A DNA stretch of 64,000 nt from Planktothrix sp. PCC 11201 (lineage in GTDB: Bacteria > Cyanobacteriota > Cyanobacteriia > Cyanobacteriales > Microcoleaceae): the NCBI RefSeq assembly GCF_900009135.1, contig NZ_LT797711.1, forward strand, positions 186,128 through 250,127, read 5' to 3'. The translations under genes and the position numbers were made by a program. Position 1 is the first letter of the stretch, and every line of letters begins with the position of its first letter. Below the pieces are notes generated by a model, which saw only the letters and a program-made list of their open reading frames with translations, was not told the origin of the DNA and did not search any database. This document shows, one piece after another, positions 34,846 to 43,768 of the stretch.

Positions 34846-35232
34846 TTACCTTCCAGAACAGGATTTCAACACCCAACCGATCACAATTCCTAACCCTCCA
34901 AAACGAACCGCTTGCCAAAAAGGTTCCTTAAAACTTCCCCAAGTCACCAAACGACTTTCTAAATTAAATTCTATAGTTTCTAACTGCGTTTTTAACTGGT
35001 TTAATTCCTCTTTTAACTGTTGTGATTTCGTTTGACGAATTTGAGGAATAACTTCATCAATACGGTTTTTTAATTCTATTTGGCGTTGTTCATCCCGTTG
35101 AATTTGCGTCAATCGTTGTTTAAGATTAATCAAAGATTGTTCAACCTCGATTAACCCCTGTTCAATAGCTTGAGTCCCATCCTGATCAGAATTATTCGTT
35201 GATGGGGGTTGAGATGATGGTTGACTTGCCAT
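34846..35232 (-). CDS. Hypothetical coiled-coil protein with C-terminal membrane anchor
   Basis: A 128-residue protein of no family I recognise. A Ser/Pro/Gln-rich start is followed by a coiled coil from about 22 to 92 (IEVEQSLINLKQRLTQIQRD-like heptads). One hydrophobic segment near the C-terminus, AVRFGGLGIVIGWVLKSC, probably anchors it in a membrane. It is convergent to devA and divergent from the DUF6439 gene. Confidence 0.7.
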   Translation of the reverse strand: MASQPSSQPPSTNNSDQDGTQAIEQGLIEVEQSLINLKQRLTQIQRDEQRQIELKNRIDEVIPQIRQTKSQQLKEELNQLKTQLETIEFNLESRLVTWGSFKEPFWQAVRFGGLGIVIGWVLKSCSGR

Positions 35233-35276
35233 AATAGTAAAAGACCGAATTCACCCCGCAATTAACACTATCATTT

Positions 35277-35606
35277 ATGACTGACTCCAATTCCACAACT
35301 ACCGACCTTTCTAAGCATAATATCAGTCCACGCACGGCTAGTCTCAGCGAGTATAGCACATTGGAACTCGCCCAAGCCCTATCGGAACGGTTAGCCATTC
35401 CTGAACGAGACTGGCATCGCCTTAAATCCGACCGCAATGCCCGCGCTGGGGAACATTTGGCGGCGGCTTTAGTGTTTTTGCTTAAGAATCAGCCTAAAGA
35501 AGTGATTCCTCGGTTAAATCAAGCGGTAGGTTGGTTAGAAAGATTGATTTCCGCTCCGCCTTGTCCCACCCATGGCACAACAAAAAAAATCAGTCATAAC
35601 TCCTAG
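35277..35606 (+). CDS. DUF6439 family cyanobacterial protein
   Basis: A 109-residue soluble protein. The conserved-looking core LELAQALSERLAIPERDWHRLKSDRNARAGEHLAAALVFLL matches a small cyanobacterial family I recall as DUF6439. The function is unknown. It is a single gene with short flanking gaps. The last 12 residues are variable. Confidence 0.7.
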   Translation: MTDSNSTTTDLSKHNISPRTASLSEYSTLELAQALSERLAIPERDWHRLKSDRNARAGEHLAAALVFLLKNQPKEVIPRLNQAVGWLERLISAPPCPTHGTTKKISHNS

Positions 35607-35735
35607 CAACTTATTCTAGCATTGGGAGTTGAAATCAAGTAATTGGGGACAAAATTAGAGATAAAATCTCCACTGGTAACCACTCAACTCCCTATCAAAT
35701 AGGTGGTTTTGACGAATTTTAACGGATTAAAACCA

Positions 35736-36206
35736 TTACCAATCCTGTCGTTTATAAGCAGTTGTCACTTTCTTACATAACGTCAGTTCTGTCCCAGTTC
35801 GATTCCATTGCACACGATCAAAGATTTGATAGAGAATGTACAAACCTCGTCCACATTCATGTTCATCATGGGGTAAATCGGAATCATGGGTATGTTTATC
35901 GTTTTCCTCCTCCCGCAATTGACACTGACAAGGAGGTTTAAAACCGCCGCCCTGATCTGATATAATCCACCAGCAATAATCTTGAATTAAACAAAAACGG
36001 ACAACTACTGTTTTACTGGGGTCTAGCTTGTTGCCATGCTTGGCGGCATTGACAAGGGCTTCTTGTAGTCCCAGGCGAATTTCGGCTTGCAACGGGTCTG
36101 GAATTTCAGACAGAAGCAAGTCCAAAACTGGACAGAGATACAACGTGGAAGCAAAGCTAATTGTGACCCAGTTTCGTTTAACCGGACGCGATGTTAAAGC
36201 AATCAC
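35736..36206 (-). CDS. RsbW-like anti-sigma regulatory factor (HATPase)
   Basis: A 156-residue GHKL ATPase of the RsbW/SpoIIAB type. The N-box is LGLQEALVNAAKHGNKLDP and the G1 box is ISDQGGGFKP. A late glycine-rich segment, CGRGLYILYQIFD, follows. A His/Asp-rich loop (ENDKHTHDSDLPHDEHE) is inserted before the G2 region. These proteins bind or phosphorylate anti-sigma antagonists; the partner is not encoded nearby. Confidence 0.85.
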   Translation of the reverse strand: MIALTSRPVKRNWVTISFASTLYLCPVLDLLLSEIPDPLQAEIRLGLQEALVNAAKHGNKLDPSKTVVVRFCLIQDYCWWIISDQGGGFKPPCQCQLREEENDKHTHDSDLPHDEHECGRGLYILYQIFDRVQWNRTGTELTLCKKVTTAYKRQDW

Positions 36207-36617
36207 ACGGAAAACTCCCTGGCAACGTGGTGGATAAACCTCACACCCTGTATAGTTATAAATTCTCTCCCAGTCTGGAACTTAACCTTGGTGGGTGAGC
36301 GTGAGTACCCGTTCATTCATTAGATTACCAAAAGAATAGGAAAAAACACAATTAATTTTGAAAAATAGTGTATTTTTTTGTATTACATTTGAAATATAAA
36401 CAGTCTCAACTTGAGAGAAATCAAGGAATTTAGCAGAAAACAAGCCAAGAGCAGACTTAGATTTGACTGTTGATCGGGATAACAAAATCAACCCTCTTAA
36501 TTTATCCTAATGGCTAAAACTTAGTAGCTATCGATACAAAAGATCAAATCACCCTTGATACTTTTAATCGTCTTGCTAATATTATTAATGTAAATTAACA
36601 TTTTTTGATAAAAAGAC
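36207..36617. other. Intergenic region between divergent genes
   Basis: A 411-bp A/T-rich stretch. A 69-residue minus-strand frame inside it has no family features and no ribosome site, so I do not call it. The segment probably holds promoters for the anti-sigma factor and the hydrolase. No repeat family or RNA structure was seen. Confidence 0.4.
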
Positions 36618-37514
36618 ATGATAGCCCCTGTAACTCTGACTCCAGAATTGATCCCGGGACAATATTGGCAGTGGCGGGATCACTCGATTTACTATGTCCG
36701 CGCCGGAGAACGTCATCCCCAACGTCCGCCGTTGCTTTTAGTGCATGGGTTTGGAGCATCTACTGACCACTGGCGTAAAAATATACAAGGGTTACAATCG
36801 GATTTTGAAGTCTGGGCGATTGATTTATTAGGGTTTGGTAGGTCTGCAAAACCCAAGGTCGAATATAGTGGTCAACTGTGGCGGGATCAACTCCATGACT
36901 TCATTACCGAGGTGATTGGTCAACCCGTGATTTTAGCGGGAAATTCTTTAGGGGGGTATGGGTGTTTATGTGTTGCCGCCCAATTTCCATCAACGGCAAA
37001 AGGCGTGATTTTACTCAATAGTGCTGGGCCATTTACAGAGACAGAACCCCGTCCAGAACCTCCCCAGTGGAAAAAAGCGGTTTCTGCTACCATGCGATCG
37101 CTTTTCCGTCAAGATTGGGTGAGTTTTCTGATTTTCCAATGGACAAAACGCCGTTCTATTATTCGTAAAACCCTCCTGAAAGTCTATGTTAATCCCGATG
37201 CAGTTACCGATCAATTAGTCGAAGAAATTTATCGCCCCTCCTGTGATTCCGGTGCCGCCCAGGTCTTTGCCTCGGTATTCAAAAGTCCCCAAGGAGAAAA
37301 AGTCGATGTGTTATTAAATCAGTTAACCGCTCCTCTATTATTAATTTGGGGAGAAGGAGATCCCTGGATGAAATGTCGAGAACGAAGTGGCAAATTTCAT
37401 CAATATTATCCCCAGTTACAAGAATACTTTCTAAGTGCGGGTCATTGCCCCCATGATGAAGTTCCTGAACAAGTTAATGATATTATTCATTCTTGGGTTT
37501 TGGAACAGATGTAA
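36618..37514 (+). CDS. Alpha/beta-fold hydrolase
   Basis: A 298-residue alpha/beta hydrolase. The oxyanion-hole segment is LLLVHGFGAS, the nucleophile elbow is LAGNSLGGYG (S110), the acid loop is LLIWGEGDPW, and the His is in LSAGHCPHDE. A lid region is present around 150-200. The substrate is unknown; homologues in cyanobacteria are often annotated as haloalkane dehalogenase-like or esterases. It stands alone, with a repeat element downstream. Confidence 0.88.
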   Translation: MIAPVTLTPELIPGQYWQWRDHSIYYVRAGERHPQRPPLLLVHGFGASTDHWRKNIQGLQSDFEVWAIDLLGFGRSAKPKVEYSGQLWRDQLHDFITEVIGQPVILAGNSLGGYGCLCVAAQFPSTAKGVILLNSAGPFTETEPRPEPPQWKKAVSATMRSLFRQDWVSFLIFQWTKRRSIIRKTLLKVYVNPDAVTDQLVEEIYRPSCDSGAAQVFASVFKSPQGEKVDVLLNQLTAPLLLIWGEGDPWMKCRERSGKFHQYYPQLQEYFLSAGHCPHDEVPEQVNDIIHSWVLEQM

Positions 37515-37591
37515 GCTACCTGTTTGAAACTATATTAGCCAGTGAGCTAGGACGCTTAAACTGCTGGTTATGATTTTAAAGTTCAATATTC

Positions 37592-37627
37592 AAAGTCCCC
37601 CTTTTTTAAGGGGGATTTAGGGGGATC
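37592..37627. repeat. Partial copy of the CCCCCTT-AAGGGGG element
   Basis: AAAGTCCCCCTTTTTTAAGG followed by GGGATTTAGGGGGATCT. It matches the right-hand part of the MITE-like element at 5146-5312. The CCCCCTT/AAGGGGG arms form a small hairpin that could also end the hydrolase transcript. No matching left terminus was found. Confidence 0.55.
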
Positions 37628-37696
37628 TGATCTGTAGCATAATCATAAATTTTCAGCAACTTTTAACACTAAGATGCGATGAATCGCAACAACGGT

Positions 37697-37999
37697 TTAA
37701 TAATATTCATATCGGGGATGAATCCGAGGGTTGAGTCTATCTTGGACGGGTTCGCCTTGTTTGAGGTGTTGTTCAACGATCAGGGGAACGTCTTCGGGTT
37801 TAACCCGATAATACCAAATTTCATCAGGAATTACCCGCACCGTCGGGCCAGTATTACATTGACCCAGACAACCACTGGCTTCTAGGGTAACTCCCTCAAT
37901 ATTAAGATTTTGGAAAGCCTCCAGAACTTTACTAGACCCTTGGAGTTGGCAAGACTGATGTTGACAAATTAACACACAACGAGGAGGCTGAGTTGGCAT
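37697..37999 (-). CDS. Thioredoxin-like 2Fe-2S ferredoxin
   Basis: A 100-residue thioredoxin-fold 2Fe-2S protein of the type found as small ferredoxins or NuoE-like modules. The cluster cysteines are CQHQSC near residues 13-18 and CLGQC at about 44-48. The C-terminus is family-typical (DIWYYRV-like EIWYYRVKPEDVPLIVEQHL). An electron-transfer role is inferred. It is a single minus-strand gene between the hydrolase and ppsA. Confidence 0.85.
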   Translation of the reverse strand: MPTQPPRCVLICQHQSCQLQGSSKVLEAFQNLNIEGVTLEASGCLGQCNTGPTVRVIPDEIWYYRVKPEDVPLIVEQHLKQGEPVQDRLNPRIHPRYEYY

Positions 38000-38204
38000 A
38001 AAGGATTAATAATTGTAATGGAGCAATCTACAGATATTTGATAGAAATTTCAGGCTAACCATTAACTCTTTCCCTAATTTAACTTAAAAATAGGATAGTT
38101 TCCGTCGGTGTGCGTTGCTGAGATACCCGACAAAAAACTGCTCTAGCAGATGCTAAAGCAGAGATTGACTTACACTATATTTAACTAATATCTGTCTAAA
38201 TCCA

Positions 38205-38232
38205 GTAGGGGCGAATGGCCATTCGCCCCTAC
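38205..38232. repeat. Perfect 28-nt palindrome downstream of ppsA
   Basis: GTAGGGGCGAATGG followed by its exact reverse complement. A second half-copy (AATTCGCCCCTACCGTTG) lies at about 38240-38256. It sits just beyond the ppsA stop on the minus strand and could act as a terminator hairpin. The GTAGGGGC arm relates it to the palindrome upstream of cas2. Confidence 0.65.
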
Positions 38233-38260
38233 CGTTGATAGAATTCGCCCCTACCGTTGC

Positions 38261-40690
38261 TTAAAACGATGCTTCCATCTGAGCAATATCCAAAGTTGTC
38301 CTCAACACCGAATCAGGATTTAAACTGATGGAATCTATTCCTAATTCCACTAAGAAACGAGCAAATTCAGGATAATCACTCGGTGCTTGACCACAAATTC
38401 CGATCTTGCGATTATATTCTTTAACGGTTGCGATCGCCATTTGAATCATCCGTTTCACCGCTTCATTCCGTTCATCAAAAATATGGGCAACCAAAGCAGA
38501 ATCTCGATCCAATCCTAACGTTAATTGGGTTAAATCATTCGATCCAATCGAGAACCCATCAAACACCTGACAAAACTCATCCGCCATCAAAACATTACTC
38601 GGTAATTCACACATCACATAGACTTGTAACCCCTGTTGACCGCGAACTAAACCATGTTTTGTCATTTCCGCTAAGACTTTTTTCCCTTCTTCCGGTGTCC
38701 GACAAAAAGGAATCATCGGGATCACATTTGCCAATCCCATTTCATTTCTGACTCGTTTTAAGGCTTCACATTCTAAGGCAAAAGCCTCTTGATATTTCGG
38801 GTCATAATATCGGGAAGCACCCCGCCAACCAATCATGGGATTTTCTTCGATAGGTTCAAATTGCCGACCCCCCAATAAATTCGCATATTCATTACTTTTG
38901 AAATCACTCATCCGCACCACCACCGGATTCGGATAAAAAGCCGCCGCAATCATACTAATTCCCTGGGCGAGTTTATCGACAAAGAAATCCGGTTTATGGT
39001 CATATTGTTCGGTTAATTGGGCAATTTGTTGTTTAACGGTTTGATCCTCTAATTGATCAAAATGAATTAACGCTAAGGGGTGAGTTTGGATATGATTGGC
39101 AATAATAAATTCTAACCGAGCTAACCCGACCCCATCATTGGGAATCGCCGACAATTTAAACGCTTCTTCTGGGTTTCCCACATTCATCATGATTTTAGTG
39201 CGGGTTTTAGGAAGATGGTCTAAAACCGTTTCTTCCACCACAAAAGGAACTAATCCTTGATAGACTTTTCCTTCTTCTCCTTCTGCACAGGAAACCGTAA
39301 TTTTATCCCCAGTATTTAGGATTTCTGTGGCATTAATTGACCCGACAATTGCCGGAATTCCTAACTCTCGGGCAATAATCGCCGCGTGACAAGTTCTGCC
39401 CCCGGAGTTAGTAATAATAGCACTGGCTTTTTTCATAATTGGTTCCCAGTCGGGGTCAGTGCGATGGGTTACTAAGACATCCCCGGGTTGAAATTGATCC
39501 ATGTTTTTAACATTAGTCATAATACAGGCTTTTCCCTGTCCAATTTTGTCCCCAACTGCCCGACCAGTAAGCAATACCCGACCTTTACCTTGCAATTTAT
39601 AATGCTCTAATACCCGACCTGTTTTTTGGGATTGTACGGTTTCCGGGCGAGCTTGAACAATAAATAATTCTCCAGTTAAGCCATCCTTTGCCCATTCAAT
39701 ATCCATCGGAGAGTAACATTGTCGGACTTGGGAATAGTGATCTTCGATCATCACTGTCCATTGGGCTAATTTCAGAATTTCATCTTCCGAGAGGGCGTAT
39801 TTTTTTTGTTCAGAAATCGGAACATTAATATTTTTGGTGGTTTGTCCCATTTCATAGACCATTTTAATCGCTTTTGTGCCTAAGCGTTTCTCTAAAATGG
39901 GTTTGAATCCTTCGCGTAAGGTGGGTTTAAAAACCAAATATTCATCGGGATTAACGGTACCTTGAACAACGGTTTCTCCTAACCCGTAAGCCGCCGTAAT
40001 TAAGGCAGCATTTTTAAATCCGGTTTCGGTATCAATGGAGAACATTACCCCCGATGTGGCTAAGTCAGAACGTACCATTTTTTGAATACCGACAGATAGG
40101 GCAATATTCAGATGATCAAATCCTTTTAAAGCCCGATAGGAGATGGCGCGATCGGTAAAAATAGACGCAAAACATTGACGAGTTGCATTTAGGACAGCTT
40201 TACCGCTTTTAATATTTAAGTAGGTTTCTTGTTGTCCGGCAAAACTCGCATCGGGTAAGTCTTCGGCGGTGGCGGAGGAGCGCACGGCGACATCGGTATT
40301 TTGACCATAGCGATCGCAAAGTTTTTGATAGGCGGATAGGATTTCGGTTTCTAATTTGGGAGGGAATAAAGTATTTAAAATCAGCGATCGCGCCCGTTGA
40401 CCACAATCACGCAGATTTTTCAGATCTTCGACATCCAACTTGGCAAATAATTGTCTGAGTTGTTGTTCTAAATTAGCATAAGTAATAAAATACCAATAGG
40501 CGTAGGCTGTAATTGCAAATCCTTGAGGAACATTAATACCTTTAGGTTGTAATTGTTGAATCATTTCTCCCAAGGAAGCATTTTTTCCTCCTACTAAACC
40601 AATATCTTTAATTCCCACTTGATCAAACCAGAGAATTAAGGCTTGTTCTTTCTGTTGAGATAGGGGTTTAAATGGTAAAGTTTTTAACAT
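38261..40690 (-). CDS. ppsA: Phosphoenolpyruvate synthase
   Basis: An 809-residue PEP synthase, which makes PEP from pyruvate and ATP. The N-terminal ATP-grasp part has VGGKNASLGEM and VAVRSSATAEDLPDASFAGQ. The swivelling His domain carries the phospho-His motif GGRTCHAAIIARELG (H435). The C-terminal TIM barrel ends with KIGICGQAPSDYPEF, containing the catalytic Cys. Length is normal for the family. A perfect inverted repeat lies 28 bp before the ATG, and a divergent HxlR regulator follows 374 bp away. Confidence 0.96.
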   Translation of the reverse strand: MLKTLPFKPLSQQKEQALILWFDQVGIKDIGLVGGKNASLGEMIQQLQPKGINVPQGFAITAYAYWYFITYANLEQQLRQLFAKLDVEDLKNLRDCGQRARSLILNTLFPPKLETEILSAYQKLCDRYGQNTDVAVRSSATAEDLPDASFAGQQETYLNIKSGKAVLNATRQCFASIFTDRAISYRALKGFDHLNIALSVGIQKMVRSDLATSGVMFSIDTETGFKNAALITAAYGLGETVVQGTVNPDEYLVFKPTLREGFKPILEKRLGTKAIKMVYEMGQTTKNINVPISEQKKYALSEDEILKLAQWTVMIEDHYSQVRQCYSPMDIEWAKDGLTGELFIVQARPETVQSQKTGRVLEHYKLQGKGRVLLTGRAVGDKIGQGKACIMTNVKNMDQFQPGDVLVTHRTDPDWEPIMKKASAIITNSGGRTCHAAIIARELGIPAIVGSINATEILNTGDKITVSCAEGEEGKVYQGLVPFVVEETVLDHLPKTRTKIMMNVGNPEEAFKLSAIPNDGVGLARLEFIIANHIQTHPLALIHFDQLEDQTVKQQIAQLTEQYDHKPDFFVDKLAQGISMIAAAFYPNPVVVRMSDFKSNEYANLLGGRQFEPIEENPMIGWRGASRYYDPKYQEAFALECEALKRVRNEMGLANVIPMIPFCRTPEEGKKVLAEMTKHGLVRGQQGLQVYVMCELPSNVLMADEFCQVFDGFSIGSNDLTQLTLGLDRDSALVAHIFDERNEAVKRMIQMAIATVKEYNRKIGICGQAPSDYPEFARFLVELGIDSISLNPDSVLRTTLDIAQMEASF

Positions 40691-41064
40691 GGTTTAAATC
40701 TCTCCAAACGCAACGGACTATCTAATGGTTAGATAGGGTGTGTGTACTTTTGTTGCAAAATAAGTCTGTTGAGGGAAAAGGTTAGTTTTTTCTGTCTTTC
40801 GACAGAGTTAACGTTTCCTCTAAAATATGAAAACCCTTGATCCCCAATATTTAAACGTCGAGTTTTATTTTGTTAGAGTTGGAGAGCAGGGGGTAGCCGA
40901 CTCAATTCCTGGCGTTTAATTGTTCCTACTTTTATCTTATTTCGTCTGTGGGAAATCGACATCCCTCTTGGTAAAATAGTCTTAGTTACTTAAAGGAAAG
41001 AATGGCGACCTATCGGCTTCTGAGAGATAGTTTAAGAAACATTAAGTTTTTTTAGGAGGCGCGA
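40691..41064. other. Divergent control region of ppsA and the HxlR gene
   Basis: A 374-bp gap without genes. It holds the inverted repeat described separately at 40718-40736 and an AGGAGG ribosome site for the HxlR gene at about 41055. Promoters for both directions must lie here, but I could not assign boxes with confidence. Confidence 0.45.
40718..40736. promoter_or_regulatory. Perfect 8-3-8 inverted repeat before ppsA
   Basis: CTATCTAA-TGG-TTAGATAG, a perfect inverted repeat ending 28 bp before the ppsA start codon. The size suits a dimeric winged-helix regulator. The neighbouring divergent HxlR gene is the obvious candidate binder; this pairing is inference. Confidence 0.55.
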
Positions 41065-41457
41065 ATGAAAGTTAAGGAATGTTACAAAACCACGGAGATC
41101 TGGGAAAGCAACCAATGTCTGGACGCCATTTGTCCCATTGAGTTCATCCTGGAGTTAATCGGAACAAAATGGTCAATCTCCATCCTGCGGGAGTTATTTC
41201 GGGGACATCAACGCACCCATGAATTATTAGAATCGTTACCCGGAATTAGCACCAAAACCCTCACCATCCGGTTGCGGGAATTGGAAAAACATGGGTTAAT
41301 CCTCCGTACGGTTTATGCTGAAATTCCTCCACGGGTAGAATATTGTCTAACCGATAAGGGACGGGAACTTCAACCAATTTTACTCGCCTTAAAACAGGTG
41401 GGAGAACACTGGTTAAAGGATAGCCACTGTGTTTGTCCCTTAGAATTGGGGGTTTAG
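41065..41457 (+). CDS. HxlR-family transcriptional regulator
   Basis: A 130-residue winged-helix protein of the HxlR family. The core is IGTKWSISILRELFRGHQRT, then GISTKTLTIRLRELEKHGLI, and the wing is PPRVEYCLTDKGREL. Six cysteines, including C6, C18 and C23 at the N-terminus and CVC near the C-terminus, suggest redox or metal sensing as in several HxlR proteins. A strong AGGAGG site fixes the start. It is divergent from ppsA. Confidence 0.9.
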   Translation: MKVKECYKTTEIWESNQCLDAICPIEFILELIGTKWSISILRELFRGHQRTHELLESLPGISTKTLTIRLRELEKHGLILRTVYAEIPPRVEYCLTDKGRELQPILLALKQVGEHWLKDSHCVCPLELGV

Positions 41458-41682
41458 GGACAGTTTAGGGGCGGACAGAGTTTTCCCATTCCTGTCGATA
41501 ACCCGCGCTAAAATGGATTTCAGAACTAACATCGAACGTCTGTTTTCCGGGATTGTTGAGGTGAGATGATTAGGAAAATCCCAGACCGGGTGCGGGTTTC
41601 AGGAACATCAGATCTGATGTAGAATTCTGATGGATATTGAATACTCAAAACAATCGCAATTCTTGACAAGAATGCTTTGCTA

Positions 41683-43497
41683 ATGTTGTATATAAAAAAA
41701 TTATTTAGCCCGTCGGCCATCATGCGTCCCCTAATCAATTGGAGTTGTCGGTTATTGGGATTACCGAGTCTGAATGAATTAGAAGCTAACCTCTTATCAG
41801 AAACAACCAAGATTGAGCAGATGAAGCAACAGCAGAATGCTCTTTATCGTGTGATTAGTAAGATTCGAGCCTCTTTAGACATTGATTATATTTTTCGCAC
41901 GACAACTAAAGAAACCTGTAAACTATTAGGAGCAGAACGGGTCGCAGTTTATCGTTTTTATGAAGATTGGGGCGGGGAATTTGTCAGTGATTTTGAATTT
42001 GCCGAACCCGGTTGGATCGATCATGAAAGTTTAGGAAAAAATACGGTTTGGATTGATACTTATCTTCAAAAAAACCAAGGAGGGCGGTATAAAGAAAATC
42101 AAACTCTAGTGGTTTCTGATGTACTGAAAGCCGAATTATCTCAATGTCATCTCGATGTTTTACAACAGTTTGGTATCCAAGCCTATGCAACGGTTCCTAT
42201 TTTTACAAAACAAAAACTTTGGGGAGTTTTAGCGGCTTATCAACATTCAAACCCTCGGGAATGGCAAGATTCAGAGGTAGAATTTTTAGCTCAAGTTGCC
42301 ACTCAGTTAGGGTTTGCTGTACAGCAAGCTGAATTATTAGCTCAATCGGAACGAAAAGCCAAAGATTTACAAGAAACCAGCGAACAACAGCAAATTTTAT
42401 TAACCGTAATTGCGGCAATTCGGGAATCTTTAGATTTAGATATTTTATTCAAAACCACGGCTAGAGAAGTTCTCAGAGCCCTCAATGCGGATCGAGTGGG
42501 CATCTTTCGCTTTGATCCAGAAACTAACTATTGTTCGGGTCAATTTGTTTCAGAAAGCGTTTTACCGATCTATGATTCTGCTTTAATCACTCCAATTAAC
42601 GATCGGTGTTTTGGAGAAAAATATGCCCTGGATTACCAACAGGGTCGAATGCAAGTTTTAAACAATATTTATGAATATGGATTAAAAGATTGTCATCTTA
42701 AAATCTTAGAAAAATTTCAGATTCAAGCCCAAATTGTTTCGCCTTTAATGAAGGGTAAAATACTCTGGGGATTACTCTGTATTCATCAATGCGATCGCCC
42801 CCGTCAATGGACAAAAACCGAGCTCCAATTTGTCAAGCAGTTAGCGGCTCAATTCAGTATTGCCCTGAGCCACTCGGATTTATTAGTTCAAACTCGTTCC
42901 CAAGCAGAACAATTAAACCTAACACTTAAAGAACTGAAAACCGCAAACTTAAAATTAGAAAAACTGGCTCGCAGAGATGGGTTAACGGGCATTGCCAATC
43001 GTCGTTATTTTAATGCTTTTTTTAACAAGACTTGGGAAACAGCTAAAGACAATCATCAATATTTATCTCTGATTTTATTTGATGTCGATTATTTTAAACT
43101 TTATAACGATTTTTATGGACATCCTGCCGGAGATCAATGCTTAATTAGTATTACCCGATCCGTGCAAAAAATTCTACGCTCAACGGATCTTTTAGCCAGG
43201 TATGGCGGAGAAGAATTTGCGGTGATTTTACCCAATACCAATCCCGATCAAGCCTATCGTGTGGCTGATAAAATTCAAGCGGTGGTCAGAAACTTAACGA
43301 TTTCCCATACCAATATTCCGACGGGAAAATCCATCGTTACAGTCAGTCTGGGAGTTTCCAGTCAAATCCCCCGATCGGATCTACTTCCCCAAGACCTAAT
43401 CAACGAAGCCGATCAAGCCCTCTACAGTGCCAAAAAACAAGGACGAGATCAATGGGTTTCCTGGGCGCAACCCTTATCAGTGATCGGTTATCAGTGA
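41683..43497 (+). CDS. Diguanylate cyclase with two GAF domains
   Basis: A 604-residue signalling protein. Two GAF domains lie at about 40-220 and 245-405, each starting with an IRASLD or IRESLD helix and a VAVYRF/VGIFRF strand. A GGDEF domain follows at about 430-595, with active-site GGEEF in LARYGGEEFAVILP. It should make cyclic di-GMP. The GAF domains lack an obvious chromophore Cys-His pair in the usual place, so the ligand is unknown. ATG 41683 is the first in-frame ATG; another at 41722 is possible. Confidence 0.9.
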   Translation: MLYIKKLFSPSAIMRPLINWSCRLLGLPSLNELEANLLSETTKIEQMKQQQNALYRVISKIRASLDIDYIFRTTTKETCKLLGAERVAVYRFYEDWGGEFVSDFEFAEPGWIDHESLGKNTVWIDTYLQKNQGGRYKENQTLVVSDVLKAELSQCHLDVLQQFGIQAYATVPIFTKQKLWGVLAAYQHSNPREWQDSEVEFLAQVATQLGFAVQQAELLAQSERKAKDLQETSEQQQILLTVIAAIRESLDLDILFKTTAREVLRALNADRVGIFRFDPETNYCSGQFVSESVLPIYDSALITPINDRCFGEKYALDYQQGRMQVLNNIYEYGLKDCHLKILEKFQIQAQIVSPLMKGKILWGLLCIHQCDRPRQWTKTELQFVKQLAAQFSIALSHSDLLVQTRSQAEQLNLTLKELKTANLKLEKLARRDGLTGIANRRYFNAFFNKTWETAKDNHQYLSLILFDVDYFKLYNDFYGHPAGDQCLISITRSVQKILRSTDLLARYGGEEFAVILPNTNPDQAYRVADKIQAVVRNLTISHTNIPTGKSIVTVSLGVSSQIPRSDLLPQDLINEADQALYSAKKQGRDQWVSWAQPLSVIGYQ

Positions 43498-43502
43498 TCA
43501 GT

Positions 43503-43607
43503 TATAGCAAGAGGCAATAGGGAATGGGCAATGGGCAATAGGTAAATACTTACTATAAGTAGCTTTTAGCTTTCAAGAATGTCCTAATAGATGTGGCAAC
43601 TGCTATA
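43503..43607. mobile_element. MITE-like element, TATAGCA termini, copy 1
   Basis: It begins TATAGCAAGAGGC and ends GCAACTGCTATA, imperfect terminal inverted repeats. The interior (TAAATACTTACTATAAGTAG, CTTTCAAGAATGTCCTAATA) is shared almost base for base with 50224-50367. It is non-coding, lying between the cyclase gene and gdhA. Confidence 0.7.
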
Positions 43608-43768
43608 TCAGTTAATAAGTTATCAGTTAATAGGCAACGCCCCGTATTACTCATAAAAGTAAAATTCTGTAACAATTATTACAAATTTAATCTTTTCTTC
43701 GGGATCACAGGTTAGGCTACAGATAGGAAGACAAATTCAACTCTCTGATCTCAATAGGAGGTCTGCAA

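Noticed and set aside
36282-36491. 69-residue minus-strand frame in the gap before the alpha/beta hydrolase
   Set aside because: No ribosome site, no family resemblance and A/T-driven composition.
38091-38165. TPP-riboswitch-like words (GTTGCTGAGATACCCGAC) between the ferredoxin gene and ppsA
   Set aside because: The second conserved half of the TPP aptamer is missing and the segment faces no thiamine gene. A short GTCGG/CCGAC stem is all that remains.
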